DNA of 64,000 nt, taken from assembly GCF_003130795.1 (NCBI RefSeq), contig NZ_CP029354.1, positions 248,001 to 312,000 on the forward strand, in the 5' to 3' direction. The notes beneath the pieces were generated by a model, which saw only the letters and a program-made list of their open reading frames with translations, had not been told where the DNA came from and made no database searches. The translations under genes and the position numbers were made by a program. The first letter of the stretch is position 1, and every line of letters starts with the position of its first letter. Below, piece by piece: positions 27,669 through 36,070 of the stretch. The stretch comes from Azospirillum thermophilum (lineage in GTDB: Bacteria > Pseudomonadota > Alphaproteobacteria > Azospirillales > Azospirillaceae).

Positions 27669-28850
27669 ATGACGGACGTCGCCACGCTTGCCGACACGCT
27701 GCCGCAGGACGGCGTGCTCCGCCCCAACCCCGTCGCCGCCGGCGCGACCGTGGCCCTCATTCCCTCGCCCTGCGTCCAGAACCACGCGGCCAATCTCCTC
27801 GAACTGCCGAACGGCGACATGGCCTGCGTCTGGTTCGGCGGCACGCAGGAGGGCATCCCCGACATCTCCATCTGGTTCTCGCGCCTGCGCCGCGGCGCAG
27901 GCGCCTGGAGCCCGGCGGTGAAGCTGTCGGACGACCCGACGCGGTCCGAACAGAACCCGGTGCTCTTCCTCGCCCCCGACGGGCGGCTGTGGCTGCTGTG
28001 GACCGCCCAGATCAACGGCCGCCAGGACACCGCCATCGTCCGCCACCGCATCTCCACGGACGGCGGCGAGAGCTGGGGACCGATCGAGACGCTGATCGGA
28101 ACCCCCGGCACCTTCATCCGCCAGCCGGTCATCGTCGCCGGGGACGGGACGTGGCTGCTGCCGGTGTTCCTCTGCCGCACGGAACCGGGCATCGCCTGGG
28201 TGGGCGACGACGACGTCTCCGCCGTCGAGATCAGCCGCGACCAGGGGCGGAGCTGGTCCCGGACCGAGGTTCCGTCGAGCCTCGGCGCGGTGCACATGAA
28301 CATCGTTCCGCTCGGCGGGGCGGAGATGGTCGCGCTCTACCGTTCGCGCTGGGCCGATCACGTCCGCTGCTCGCGCTCCCGCGACGGGGGCCTCAGCTGG
28401 AGCGCGCCGGAGGACACGGCGCTGCCCAACAACAACTCCTCGATCCAGGCGATCCGCCTCGCCGACGGCCGCCTCGCCATGGTCCACAACTGGGCGAGCC
28501 GTCTCGACGCCAGGGAGCGCCGCCTGTCGCTCTATGACGAGATCGAGGACGCGGAGGCCGGAAAGGCCAGGGAGACCGCTCCGGGGGACGACCGCCCGAC
28601 CGCCTTCTGGGGGGCGCCGCGGGCGCCGATGACCCTCTCGGTCTCCGACGACGGCGGCCGCACCTGGCGCCGCGCTCTCGACATCGAGGACGGCGACGGC
28701 TTCTGCCTGTCGAACAACTCGCGCGAGGACAAGAACCGCGAGCTGTCCTACCCCTCGATCCGCCAGTCCGCGGACGGCCGGATCCATGTCGCCTACACAT
28801 GGTTCCGCAAGGCGATCAAGCACGTCTCCTTCGCCCCGGACATCCTCTGA
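27669..28850 (+). CDS. Sialidase-fold (BNR/Asp-box) protein, cytoplasmic
   Basis: 393 residues, no signal peptide. Six-bladed propeller signatures include four Asp boxes: STDGGESW, SRDQGRSW, SRDGGLSW and SDDGGRTW. The N-terminus has NHAANLLELPNGDMACVWFGG and the C-terminus YPSIRQSADGRIHVAYTWFR. It belongs to the predicted-neuraminidase group found in bacteria without evidence of sialic acid use. Its place between a TRAP system and sugar-acid enzymes suggests it hydrolyses or eliminates an imported conjugate inside the cell. I would not call it a sialidase without assay. Confidence 0.82.
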   Translation: MTDVATLADTLPQDGVLRPNPVAAGATVALIPSPCVQNHAANLLELPNGDMACVWFGGTQEGIPDISIWFSRLRRGAGAWSPAVKLSDDPTRSEQNPVLFLAPDGRLWLLWTAQINGRQDTAIVRHRISTDGGESWGPIETLIGTPGTFIRQPVIVAGDGTWLLPVFLCRTEPGIAWVGDDDVSAVEISRDQGRSWSRTEVPSSLGAVHMNIVPLGGAEMVALYRSRWADHVRCSRSRDGGLSWSAPEDTALPNNNSSIQAIRLADGRLAMVHNWASRLDARERRLSLYDEIEDAEAGKARETAPGDDRPTAFWGAPRAPMTLSVSDDGGRTWRRALDIEDGDGFCLSNNSREDKNRELSYPSIRQSADGRIHVAYTWFRKAIKHVSFAPDIL

Positions 28851-28932
28851 CCGCAACGGCGCCCCGTCCCCCGTTCCCGGTCCGCCGGCGCGCGGGGGAG
28901 GGGAGGCCACACCCGGAAAGCCGATCCACATC

Positions 28933-29691
28933 ATGCCCGACAGTGCCAAGACCGGGCGTCTCGCCCGCCTCCTCCTCGACGCGCGCGCCGCCGCCGCGCC
29001 GCTCGCCGTCCTTCCCGAAGAACTGGCGACCGTCACTGCCGCCGAGGCCGACGCCGTCCAGCTTCTCTGCGCCGACGCGCTCGGCCCGACCGGCGGCTAC
29101 AAGGTGCTGCAGGTCGCCGACCGCGACGGCAGCTTCGGCTTCATCCCGGCGTCGGCCATCCTCGCCTCGCCGGCGACGATGCCCGCGACCGGAACCCGGC
29201 TGAAGATCGAGATCGAGATCGCCTTCCGGATCGGCCGCGACCTGCCGGGCCGTGCCGACGGCGCCCCCTATTCCGCCGAGGAGGTGGGCGCGGCCGTCGC
29301 CGGCGCCTTCGCCGCCTTCGAGATCGTGGAATCGCGCCTGCCGCCGACCCCGCCGCCGCTTGCCGCGCGCGCCGACGCGATGAGCAACCGCGGCCTCGTG
29401 GTGGGTCCGGAGGTTGCGGACTGGCGTGGGTGCGTGCGCGCGGACGTGGCGGCAACCCTCGCCATCTCCGGCCGCGTCGTGGTGGCGGTGACCGGCGGGC
29501 ATCCGTCAGGCGATCCCTTCCACTCCGTGCCCTGGCTGGCGAACGCTCTGGTGCGCGCCGGCCGGCCGCTGACCGCCGGACAGGTGGTGACGACGGGCGC
29601 CTTCGGCGGCAGCCATCCCATCGCGCCGGGCGACGAGGTCACCGGCGAGATCGCCGGCTTCCCGCCGATCGCCTTCAGGCTCGTGCCGTGA
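28933..29691 (+). CDS. 2-keto-4-pentenoate hydratase / FAH-superfamily protein
   Basis: 252 residues. The ADAVQLLCADALGPTGGYKV and LKIEIEIAFRIGRDLPGR segments with metal-ligand-type acidic residues (EIEIAF), VGAAVAGAFAAFEIVESR, and the C-terminal QVVTTGAFGGSHPIAPGDEV match the MhpD/COG3971 hydratases. Such enzymes add water to 2-hydroxydienoates or act on related 2-keto acids. I chose ATG 28933, with a GGAGGGGAGG stretch 27 bases upstream and a conserved-looking N-terminus. The stop overlaps the following GTG start. Confidence 0.83.
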   Translation: MPDSAKTGRLARLLLDARAAAAPLAVLPEELATVTAAEADAVQLLCADALGPTGGYKVLQVADRDGSFGFIPASAILASPATMPATGTRLKIEIEIAFRIGRDLPGRADGAPYSAEEVGAAVAGAFAAFEIVESRLPPTPPPLAARADAMSNRGLVVGPEVADWRGCVRADVAATLAISGRVVVAVTGGHPSGDPFHSVPWLANALVRAGRPLTAGQVVTTGAFGGSHPIAPGDEVTGEIAGFPPIAFRLVP

Positions 29692-30407
29692 CCGGCGCGC
29701 GCGATGGCGGGCCGACGCCCCGCACCGCCCTCCTCACCGGCGTCAGCTCCGGGATCGGGGAGGCGATCGGGGCGGCGCTGCTCGACGCCGGCTGGCGGGT
29801 GGTCGGTCTCAGCCGCACCCCTCCGGCGACGGCGCACGAGCGGCTCGTCCATTTCCCGGTCGACCTGTCCGACGCCGCGGCTCTCGACGGAACGCTCGAC
29901 CGGATCCTGACGGCGGCCGGTCCGGTCGAGGCGGTGGTCCATGCCGCCGGCATCCTCAGGGTGGGGCGGATCGGCGAGCAGACGCTTGCCGATGGCGCCG
30001 CCATGTGGCGGCTCCATGTCGAGGCGGCGACGCAGCTCGTCGAGCGTCTGGCGCCGCGCCTGCCGGACGGGGGGCGCATCGTCCTGCTCGGCAGCCGGAC
30101 GGCGGCGGGGGCGGCGGGGCGCGCCCAGTATGCCGCGACCAAGGCGGCGCTGACGGGGCTGGCGCGGTCCTGGGCGATGGAGCTCGCGCCCCGGCGGATC
30201 ACGGTGAACGTCATCGCGCCCGGCGCCACCGATACGCCGATGCTGCGCGATCCCGGCCGGGCGGCGGTCGCCCCGCGCCTGCCGCCGATGGGCCGCTTCG
30301 TCGATCCGGCCGAAATCGCCGCCCTGGCGCTGTTCCTGCTGTCGCCCGGTGCGGCGAGCCTGACGGGACAGCAGATCGTCGTCTGCGGCGGCGCCTCGCT
30401 CCTGTGA
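29688..30407 (+). CDS. Short-chain dehydrogenase/reductase
   Basis: 239 residues, classical SDR. Cofactor motif TGVSSGIGEAIG, catalytic Ser in LLGSRTA, and Tyr-Lys in QYAATKAAL. The C-terminus PPMGRFVDPAEIAALALFLLSPGAASLTGQQIVVCGG is typical. It begins with GTG overlapping the hydratase stop (GTGA), so it is translationally coupled; the ATG at 29704 is out of frame. As last gene of the cluster it probably oxidises or reduces a hydroxyl of the sugar-acid intermediate. Confidence 0.85.
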   Translation: MTGARDGGPTPRTALLTGVSSGIGEAIGAALLDAGWRVVGLSRTPPATAHERLVHFPVDLSDAAALDGTLDRILTAAGPVEAVVHAAGILRVGRIGEQTLADGAAMWRLHVEAATQLVERLAPRLPDGGRIVLLGSRTAAGAAGRAQYAATKAALTGLARSWAMELAPRRITVNVIAPGATDTPMLRDPGRAAVAPRLPPMGRFVDPAEIAALALFLLSPGAASLTGQQIVVCGGASLL

Positions 30408-30450
30408 CGGGGGAGGGGCCGCGGCCGGCGCCGGCTGTCTCTCAACAAAC

Positions 30451-30469
30451 GATATTGATAATCAATCGC
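30451..30469 (+). promoter_or_regulatory. Fur-box-like site ahead of the sigma factor gene
   Basis: The 19 bases starting GATATTGATAATCAATC match the classical Fur consensus at about 15 positions and lie 53 bases before the FecI-type gene. Iron-dependent repression of the sigma/anti-sigma/receptor set is the usual arrangement. Confidence 0.65.
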
Positions 30470-30521
30470 AGTCTTGCTATCAGCGCCCGGACGGCTCTCC
30501 TTCCCAAGGCATTGGACGGAC

Positions 30522-31097
30522 ATGGCTTCCGATCGGGCCACCGATATGCGCCGCCTGCTGGTCGACGGCCTCTTCCGGCAGCATAACTCCGGCCTTCTGC
30601 GCTTCCTCGTCCGCCGGCTCGGCTGCCGGGACAGGGCGGCCGACGCCGCGCAGGAGGTCTATCTGCGCCTGCTTCGCTTCGCCGGGCCGGGTCCGGTCAG
30701 GCACGAGACGTCGTACCTCTACACCGCCGCCGCCAACGTCGCGGCCGACGTGGCCCGCGCCCGCCGGGCCGAGGAGAAGCGGGCCGTAGCCGACCTGCCC
30801 GACTGCCTGCCCGATCCGGCCGGCGCCGCCGAGGCTGTGCGGCCGGACGACGCTGCCGCGGCGCGCCAGCGGGTCCGCCTGATGCAGGCGGTCGTCGACG
30901 AGCTGCCGCCGCGCTGCCGCGAGGTCTTCCTGCTCAACAAGGTCGACGGGTTGAGCCACGGCGAGATTGCGCAGCGCCTTGGAATTTCCCGCAACATGGT
31001 GGAAAAGCACATCATCAAGGCGCTGCTCCATTGCCGGCGGCGGCTGGGCGATGGGCTTGACGGCGGGGCCGGCTGTCCTGCCGGCGACCCTTCATAA
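30522..31097 (+). CDS. FecI-type ECF RNA polymerase sigma factor
   Basis: 191 residues. Region 2 at about 20-85 (FRQHNSGLLRFLVRRLGCRDRAADAAQEVYLRLLRF; key motif DAAQEVYLRL) and region 4 at about 120-175 (ELPPRCREVFLLNKVDGLSHGEIAQRLGISRNMVEKHI). I chose ATG 30522, which is preceded by GGACGGAC, rather than the longer frame from 30474. It is followed by a FecR-type anti-sigma gene and a TonB receptor with an N-terminal signalling domain, a full cell-surface signalling set for siderophore uptake. A Fur-like site lies just upstream. Confidence 0.9.
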   Translation: MASDRATDMRRLLVDGLFRQHNSGLLRFLVRRLGCRDRAADAAQEVYLRLLRFAGPGPVRHETSYLYTAAANVAADVARARRAEEKRAVADLPDCLPDPAGAAEAVRPDDAAAARQRVRLMQAVVDELPPRCREVFLLNKVDGLSHGEIAQRLGISRNMVEKHIIKALLHCRRRLGDGLDGGAGCPAGDPS

Positions 31098-31183
31098 GGG
31101 GCACTCCCTCCATGGAGGTCAGGGGCGGCGCCTCTGTCCAGGTCACATACGGTAAGGGTCCCAGCGAGCGTCAGGAACAGTCG

Positions 31184-32176
31184 ATGACCTCCCATCACAG
31201 AACCGGACCGGATGCGCTCGCCGAAGAGGCCGCAAGGCGCCTCGTGCGCCTGCACTCCGACGCGGTGACGGACGCCGAGCGGCGCGACACCGAGGCGTGG
31301 CTGGCGGCCCGCCCGGAGAACCGCAAGGCCTTCGACAGCCTGCGCGCGGTCTGGAGCGCGCTGGACCTCCTGCCCGGATCCGGTGCGGCGGCCGCGGCCG
31401 TGCCGCTGCCCGGGCACCGCTTCCCCGGCCGCCGCCTCTCCGGCCGTCTGGCTCCGCCGGCGCTGCTGGCCGCCGGGCTGGCGCTCGCGGCGCTCTTCGG
31501 CCCGGCGACGCTCGACCGGTTGCGCAGCGACCACAGCACGGTGGCGGGGGAGCGGCGCACGGTGACGCTCGCCGACGGCTCGCAGGTCCAGCTCAACACC
31601 GACAGCGCCATCGCGGTCGATTTCAGCGGCCGGAACCGCCGGGTGACCTTGCGGCGCGGCGAGGCCTTCTTCACCGTGACCCCCGACCGCAGCCGCCCGT
31701 TCGAAGTGGTGGCGATGGGGGCCGTCACGCGCGTGGTCGGCACGCGCTTCGCCGTGCGCCGGATGGACGAGGTGACCCGCGTGGCGGTGGAGGAGGGCAC
31801 GGTCGAGGTCCGCTGCCCCGCCGGCATCGCGACGCCGGAGGACGGCCTCCGCCTGACCGCCGGGGAGGCCGCCCGCTACCGGTCCGACGCCTGCCCGACC
31901 CGCGAGGCCGGAGTGAACGTCGCCCGGGCGACGGCATGGCGCGACGGGCGCGTGGTCTTCGACGACCGCAGCCTGCGGGAGGTGGTGGACGAGCTGAACC
32001 GCTACCGGCCGGGTCCCATCCTGCTGCTCGCCCCCGATCTTGCGCAGCGCCGGGTTACCGGCGTCTTCGACATCGGCGACCCCGACCGCGCGCTGTCCGC
32101 CATCGAGCAGGTGCTCCCCGTCCGCGTCCGCCGCGTCGCCGGCTATCTGGCCATCGTGACCGGGCGGGACGGGTGA
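31184..32176 (+). CDS. FecR-type anti-sigma / sigma regulator
   Basis: 330 residues. An N-terminal DUF4880 cytoplasmic part (EAARRLVRLHSDAVTDAERRD, WLAARPENRKAFDSL), one membrane helix near 88-108, and a periplasmic FecR domain (HSTVAGERRTVTLADGSQVQLNTDSAI, with the LADGS and LNTDS core). A short STN-like C-terminal part (FDIGDPDRALSAIEQVLP) receives the receptor signal. I chose ATG 31184 because the upstream in-frame extension lies in the intergenic region and looks non-coding. It should hold or activate the sigma factor encoded before it. Confidence 0.9.
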   Translation: MTSHHRTGPDALAEEAARRLVRLHSDAVTDAERRDTEAWLAARPENRKAFDSLRAVWSALDLLPGSGAAAAAVPLPGHRFPGRRLSGRLAPPALLAAGLALAALFGPATLDRLRSDHSTVAGERRTVTLADGSQVQLNTDSAIAVDFSGRNRRVTLRRGEAFFTVTPDRSRPFEVVAMGAVTRVVGTRFAVRRMDEVTRVAVEEGTVEVRCPAGIATPEDGLRLTAGEAARYRSDACPTREAGVNVARATAWRDGRVVFDDRSLREVVDELNRYRPGPILLLAPDLAQRRVTGVFDIGDPDRALSAIEQVLPVRVRRVAGYLAIVTGRDG

Positions 32177-32202
32177 GCCGGACGGTCCCCGCGGGGTCTT
32201 GC

Positions 32203-32217
32203 TGAGAATAATTCGCA
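32203..32217 (+). promoter_or_regulatory. Fur-like 7-1-7 site upstream of the TonB receptor
   Basis: TGAGAAT-A-ATTCGCA matches the 7-1-7 form of the Fur site (TGATAAT-n-ATTATCA) at 11 of 14 arm positions. It lies about 119 bases before the receptor start and is one of the few AT-rich spots in the gap. The match is moderate. Confidence 0.4.
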
Positions 32218-32335
32218 AAAATCGTCGGGGCCGGCGTCAGGGGTTTCGCACCGCCATCGGTCTTAGGGATCAGGAGGATCCCGGCTTGGCCCTGGCAACA
32301 GGGGACGGGATCGATCGACGACCGAAGAGACGACG

Positions 32336-34858
32336 ATGGCGACCGACTACCGGACGGCGGGGAGCGCAGGGCAACCCGCGTATCGGACATTCCCGGGCCG
32401 TTCCGCATGGCCCTGCTTCCCCCGCGAAACCCTGCGCGTCCTTCTGCTGGCGACCATCGCCGGGGTGGCGGTGCAGGGCGGGGCCGTCCATGCCCAGCCC
32501 GCCGTGGCGGACGAGCCGCGCCAGTACGACATCCCGGCGCAGCCGCTGTCCTCGGCCCTGACCGACTTCGCCAGCCGGGCCGGCATCCAGCTTCTCTACA
32601 GCTCGGACATGACGGCGAACCTGCGGTCGCCGGGAGCCAGCGGCCGGCTGTCGGTGGATCAGGCGCTGCCGCGGCTGCTGGCCGGAACCGGGCTGACCTG
32701 GCGCTACACCGATGCCGGCACGGTGACGCTGCTGCCGGCCCCGGCGGTGTCGGGCGATGCTGGCGGCGCCCTCCAGCTTCCGGAGGTGACCGTCCAGGCG
32801 ACGGCGTGGCGGAGCTGGCAGCCGGTGACCGGCTATGTCGCCGGGGTGACCACCACCGGCACCAAGACCGACACGCCCCTGATCGAATCGCCGCAGTCGG
32901 TCAGCGTGGTGACGCGCGACCAGATGGACGACCAGGGTTCGCAGACGGTGTCGCAGACCCTGCGCTACACGCCCGGCGTCCTGGCGGAGGTGCGGCCCAG
33001 CGCCCGCTACGACAGCGTCTTCGTCCGCGGCTTCGGCGGGCAGGGGGCCGGCGCGGCCTACGTCAACTTCCTCGACGGGCTGCGGCAGCAGCGCAGCATC
33101 TCCTACGCCATCCCGACGGTCGACCCCTGGCTGCTGGAGCGCATCGAGATCCTGCGCGGCCCGGCCTCGGTCCTCTACGGGCAGGCGGGCTCGGGCGGCA
33201 TCGTCAATCTGGTCAGCCGCCGCCCGACCGAGACCCCCACCCACGAGGTGCGGGTGGAGGCCGGCAGCAACAACCGGCTGCAGACCATGGTCGACGCCGG
33301 CGGCAAGCTGACGGAGGACGGGCAGTTCCTCTACCGCCTGACCGGCATCGCCCGCAGGTCGGGCACCCAGTTCGAGGGCGTCCACGACGACCGCATCGCC
33401 ATCGCGCCGGCCGTCACCTGGAAGCCGACCGCCGACACCAGCCTGACGGTGCTCTCCAGCTACCAGCGCGACCCCGAGGGCGGATTCTACAACTTCGCCC
33501 CGGCCGTCGGCACCGTGCTGCCGAACCGCAACGGCAAGCTCGGCTCCGGCTTCTATGCCGGCGACCCCAACTACGACAACTACACGCGCAACTCGGCGTC
33601 CATCGGCTATCAGTTCGAACACCGGCTGAGCGACGTCTGGACGCTGCGGCAGAACGCCCGCTACAACCACGTCGACTCCGCCTTCAAGGCGCTGTCCTTC
33701 TCGTCGCTGCAGGCCAACCAGCGCACGGCCAACCGGTCGATCAGCCGGGTCAGCGACATGGCCAACACCGTGGCCGTCGACAATCAGGCCCAGGCCACGG
33801 TGGCGACCGGGCCGGTCGATCACACGCTGCTGTTCGGCGCCGACTGGTCGCGCGGCTTCGCCCGCCGCGACCTCGGCCAGTTCACCGGGGTGACGGTGCC
33901 GACGCTGGACATCTTCAATCCGGCCTACGGCCTTAGCTATCCCGCCGTGCGCAGCGTGCAGGCCACGCGGCAGATCCAGACCCAGCTCGGCATGTACGCA
34001 CAGGATCAGGTGGCGTACGAGAACTGGCGCCTGACGGTGGGCGTGCGGCACGACCGCGCCGACAGCGAAACGGTGCAGCTCGCCTCGAACAGCCGGACCA
34101 GCCAGTCGGACACCGCCTTCACCTGGCGGGCCGGGCTGCTCTATCTGTTCGACAACGGCATCACGCCCTACGTCAACTACTCCACCAGCTTCCTGCCGAA
34201 CTCCGGCACCTATTCGCCGGCGCGCGGCGGTGCCGCCTTCTCCCCGACCAAGGGCGAGCAGTACGAGGCCGGCGTCAAGTACCAGCCGCCGGGGATGAAC
34301 AGCTTCATCCAGCTGGCCGGCTATTCGATCCGCCAGCGCGACGTGCTGACCGTCGATCCGCTGAACACCCTCTACAGCGTCCAGACCGGGGAGATCCGCT
34401 CGCGCGGGATCGAGCTGGAAGGGCGGGCGAGCCTGACCGGCAGCCTCGACCTGATCGGCGCCTACAGCTACATCGATGCCGAGGTGACCAGGTCCAACAC
34501 CGCGGGCGTCACCGGCCGGCGCGTGCCGCAGGTGCCGCACCACATGGCGAGCGGCTGGCTCAACTACCGCGTCCAGAGCGGCCCGTTCGCCGGGCTGGAG
34601 CTGGGCGGCGGCGTCCGCTACATCGGCCGGACCGCCGGCAACGACGTGAACAGCTTCGAGGTGCCCGGCTACACGCTGGCCGACGCGGCGATCCGCTACG
34701 ACCTGGGCGCGCTGAGGACGGAGCTGGCCGGGGCGGAGGTGACGCTGAACGTCACCAACCTGTTCGACAAGGAGTTCGTGTCGAGCTGCTCCAGCGCCAC
34801 CGCCTGCTTCTTCGGCGACCGGCGGCTGGTGCTGGCGGGGGTGCGCTACAAATGGTGA
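32336..34858 (+). CDS. TonB-dependent siderophore receptor with N-terminal STN signalling domain
   Basis: 840 residues. A long signal region ends near VHAQ (residue 60). An STN/secretin-like domain (YDIPAQPLSSALTDFASRAGIQLLYS) follows at about 65-115, the plug at about 175-290 (IESPQSVSVVTRDQMDDQG, GPASVLYGQAGSGGIVNLVSRRP) and a 22-strand barrel to the C-terminus, ending RRLVLAGVRYKW with a terminal Trp. The Cys pair in SSCSSATACFFGDRR is common in FhuE/FpvA-type ferric-siderophore receptors. With the FecI/FecR pair it makes a transducing receptor. The siderophore is probably hydroxamate or catecholate, not decidable here. Confidence 0.92.
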   Translation: MATDYRTAGSAGQPAYRTFPGRSAWPCFPRETLRVLLLATIAGVAVQGGAVHAQPAVADEPRQYDIPAQPLSSALTDFASRAGIQLLYSSDMTANLRSPGASGRLSVDQALPRLLAGTGLTWRYTDAGTVTLLPAPAVSGDAGGALQLPEVTVQATAWRSWQPVTGYVAGVTTTGTKTDTPLIESPQSVSVVTRDQMDDQGSQTVSQTLRYTPGVLAEVRPSARYDSVFVRGFGGQGAGAAYVNFLDGLRQQRSISYAIPTVDPWLLERIEILRGPASVLYGQAGSGGIVNLVSRRPTETPTHEVRVEAGSNNRLQTMVDAGGKLTEDGQFLYRLTGIARRSGTQFEGVHDDRIAIAPAVTWKPTADTSLTVLSSYQRDPEGGFYNFAPAVGTVLPNRNGKLGSGFYAGDPNYDNYTRNSASIGYQFEHRLSDVWTLRQNARYNHVDSAFKALSFSSLQANQRTANRSISRVSDMANTVAVDNQAQATVATGPVDHTLLFGADWSRGFARRDLGQFTGVTVPTLDIFNPAYGLSYPAVRSVQATRQIQTQLGMYAQDQVAYENWRLTVGVRHDRADSETVQLASNSRTSQSDTAFTWRAGLLYLFDNGITPYVNYSTSFLPNSGTYSPARGGAAFSPTKGEQYEAGVKYQPPGMNSFIQLAGYSIRQRDVLTVDPLNTLYSVQTGEIRSRGIELEGRASLTGSLDLIGAYSYIDAEVTRSNTAGVTGRRVPQVPHHMASGWLNYRVQSGPFAGLELGGGVRYIGRTAGNDVNSFEVPGYTLADAAIRYDLGALRTELAGAEVTLNVTNLFDKEFVSSCSSATACFFGDRRLVLAGVRYKW

Positions 34859-35781
34859 GGATCCCGGCCGTGACGCGGCGCAGCCTTCTGGCAGCCCCGG
34901 TCGCCGTGGTCGCCGCCGACCTGCCGGCCGGCGGGTCCGCGGTCGCCGGGGAGCCGGCGGCGGTGACGCTTCCCCGCACCGTCCAGTGGGAGATGGCGGC
35001 GGGCGGCGATCCCTCCCGTCCCTATCGCATCTTCGCCGCCTGGCCGGAGACGCCGCCGCCGCCGGAGGGCTGGCCGGTGCTGTATCTGCTCGACGGCAAC
35101 AGCATCTTCGGCACGGCGGCCGAGGCGATGCGGGTGGTCGGCGGACATGGCGCCGCGGTGGGCATCCCTCCCGCACTGGTGGTGGCCATCGGCTATCCGA
35201 CCGACACGGCTTTCGACCAGCCCCGGCGGGCGCGGGACTACACGCCTCCCGCTGACGGCGCCCCGCCGGGCACCGGCGGCGCCGACGCCTTCCTGGCCTT
35301 CATCGAGGAGGAGCTGAAGCCCGAGGTCGGGGGACGCTTCCGCATCGACCGCGGCCGCCAGACGCTGTTCGGCCATTCCTACGGCGGGCTGTTCGTGCTG
35401 CATGCCCTGTTCACGCGCTGCGAGGCGTTCCAGCGCTATGTCGCCGCCAGCCCCTCGATCTGGTGGCACGACAAGGCCGTGCTGGCGGAGGAGCGGCGCT
35501 TCGCCGAAGCGGTGCCGCCGGCTGCCGCCACCCGCAGCCTGCTGGTGACGGTGGGCGAGAACGAACTGCAGGCTCCACCCGGCGAACCGGTCGATCCGGC
35601 GCGCGAGGAGCGGCGGCGCAAGGCGCGGATGGTGGAGAATGCGCGGGAGCTGGCCGAGCGGCTGGCCGGGCTCGGCCCGCGCGGACCGGCCGTCGGCTTC
35701 GTGTCCTTCGCGGGCGAGAACCACGGCTCGGTCATCCCGGCGGCGGTCAGCCGTGCGGTCGCCGTGGCGATCCGGCGTTAG
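34852..35781 (+). CDS. Alpha/beta hydrolase, siderophore-esterase-like (IroE/BesA type)
   Basis: 309 residues. A Tat-like signal (TRRSLLAAPVAVVAA) suggests export to the periplasm. The nucleophile elbow is GHSYGG and the probable catalytic His is in AGENHGSVIPA. The PVLYLLDGNSIFG segment and the YVAASPSIWWHD stretch are typical of the COG2819 esterases that hydrolyse ferric-siderophore esters. The start overlaps the receptor stop, so the two are translationally coupled. This supports release of iron from an ester-type siderophore after uptake by the receptor. Confidence 0.85.
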   Translation: MVRIPAVTRRSLLAAPVAVVAADLPAGGSAVAGEPAAVTLPRTVQWEMAAGGDPSRPYRIFAAWPETPPPPEGWPVLYLLDGNSIFGTAAEAMRVVGGHGAAVGIPPALVVAIGYPTDTAFDQPRRARDYTPPADGAPPGTGGADAFLAFIEEELKPEVGGRFRIDRGRQTLFGHSYGGLFVLHALFTRCEAFQRYVAASPSIWWHDKAVLAEERRFAEAVPPAAATRSLLVTVGENELQAPPGEPVDPAREERRRKARMVENARELAERLAGLGPRGPAVGFVSFAGENHGSVIPAAVSRAVAVAIRR

Positions 35782-36070
35782 CCGCGCGGGTCACGGCTTC
35801 CCGGGGGACGCCCGGCCGGGGCTGGCCGGCCGCGGCGATCGCCGGCACACTCTCGAACCAGTCGGCCGCCGAGCCTGCCGGAACCGGATGGATACGCTCC
35901 GAAAGGGCGCAGGTGTCGATCAGATGGCTCGCGGATCGATCTCTCGCGGAGGCGTGCGGTTCACGGTTGATCCCGAGATCGACGCCGGCAAGGGGTAAGC
36001 CGTGCCTGCAGGTGGCCTCCTGATCAAGCCGACCGGATGGGGATAGCGATGAAGGACTGCCGATGCCAGC
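35782..36070. other. Intergenic region, no gene seen
   Basis: The 289 bases separate the esterase gene from the convergent last gene of the cellulose operon. Frames open across it have no recognisable protein and no ribosome site. I saw no clear terminator hairpin. Confidence 0.5.

Noticed and set aside
35639..35998. Open frames over the end of the esterase gene and the gap before bcsN-like
   Set aside because: No ribosome site and no plausible protein; they are shadows of the esterase gene that run on into the gap.
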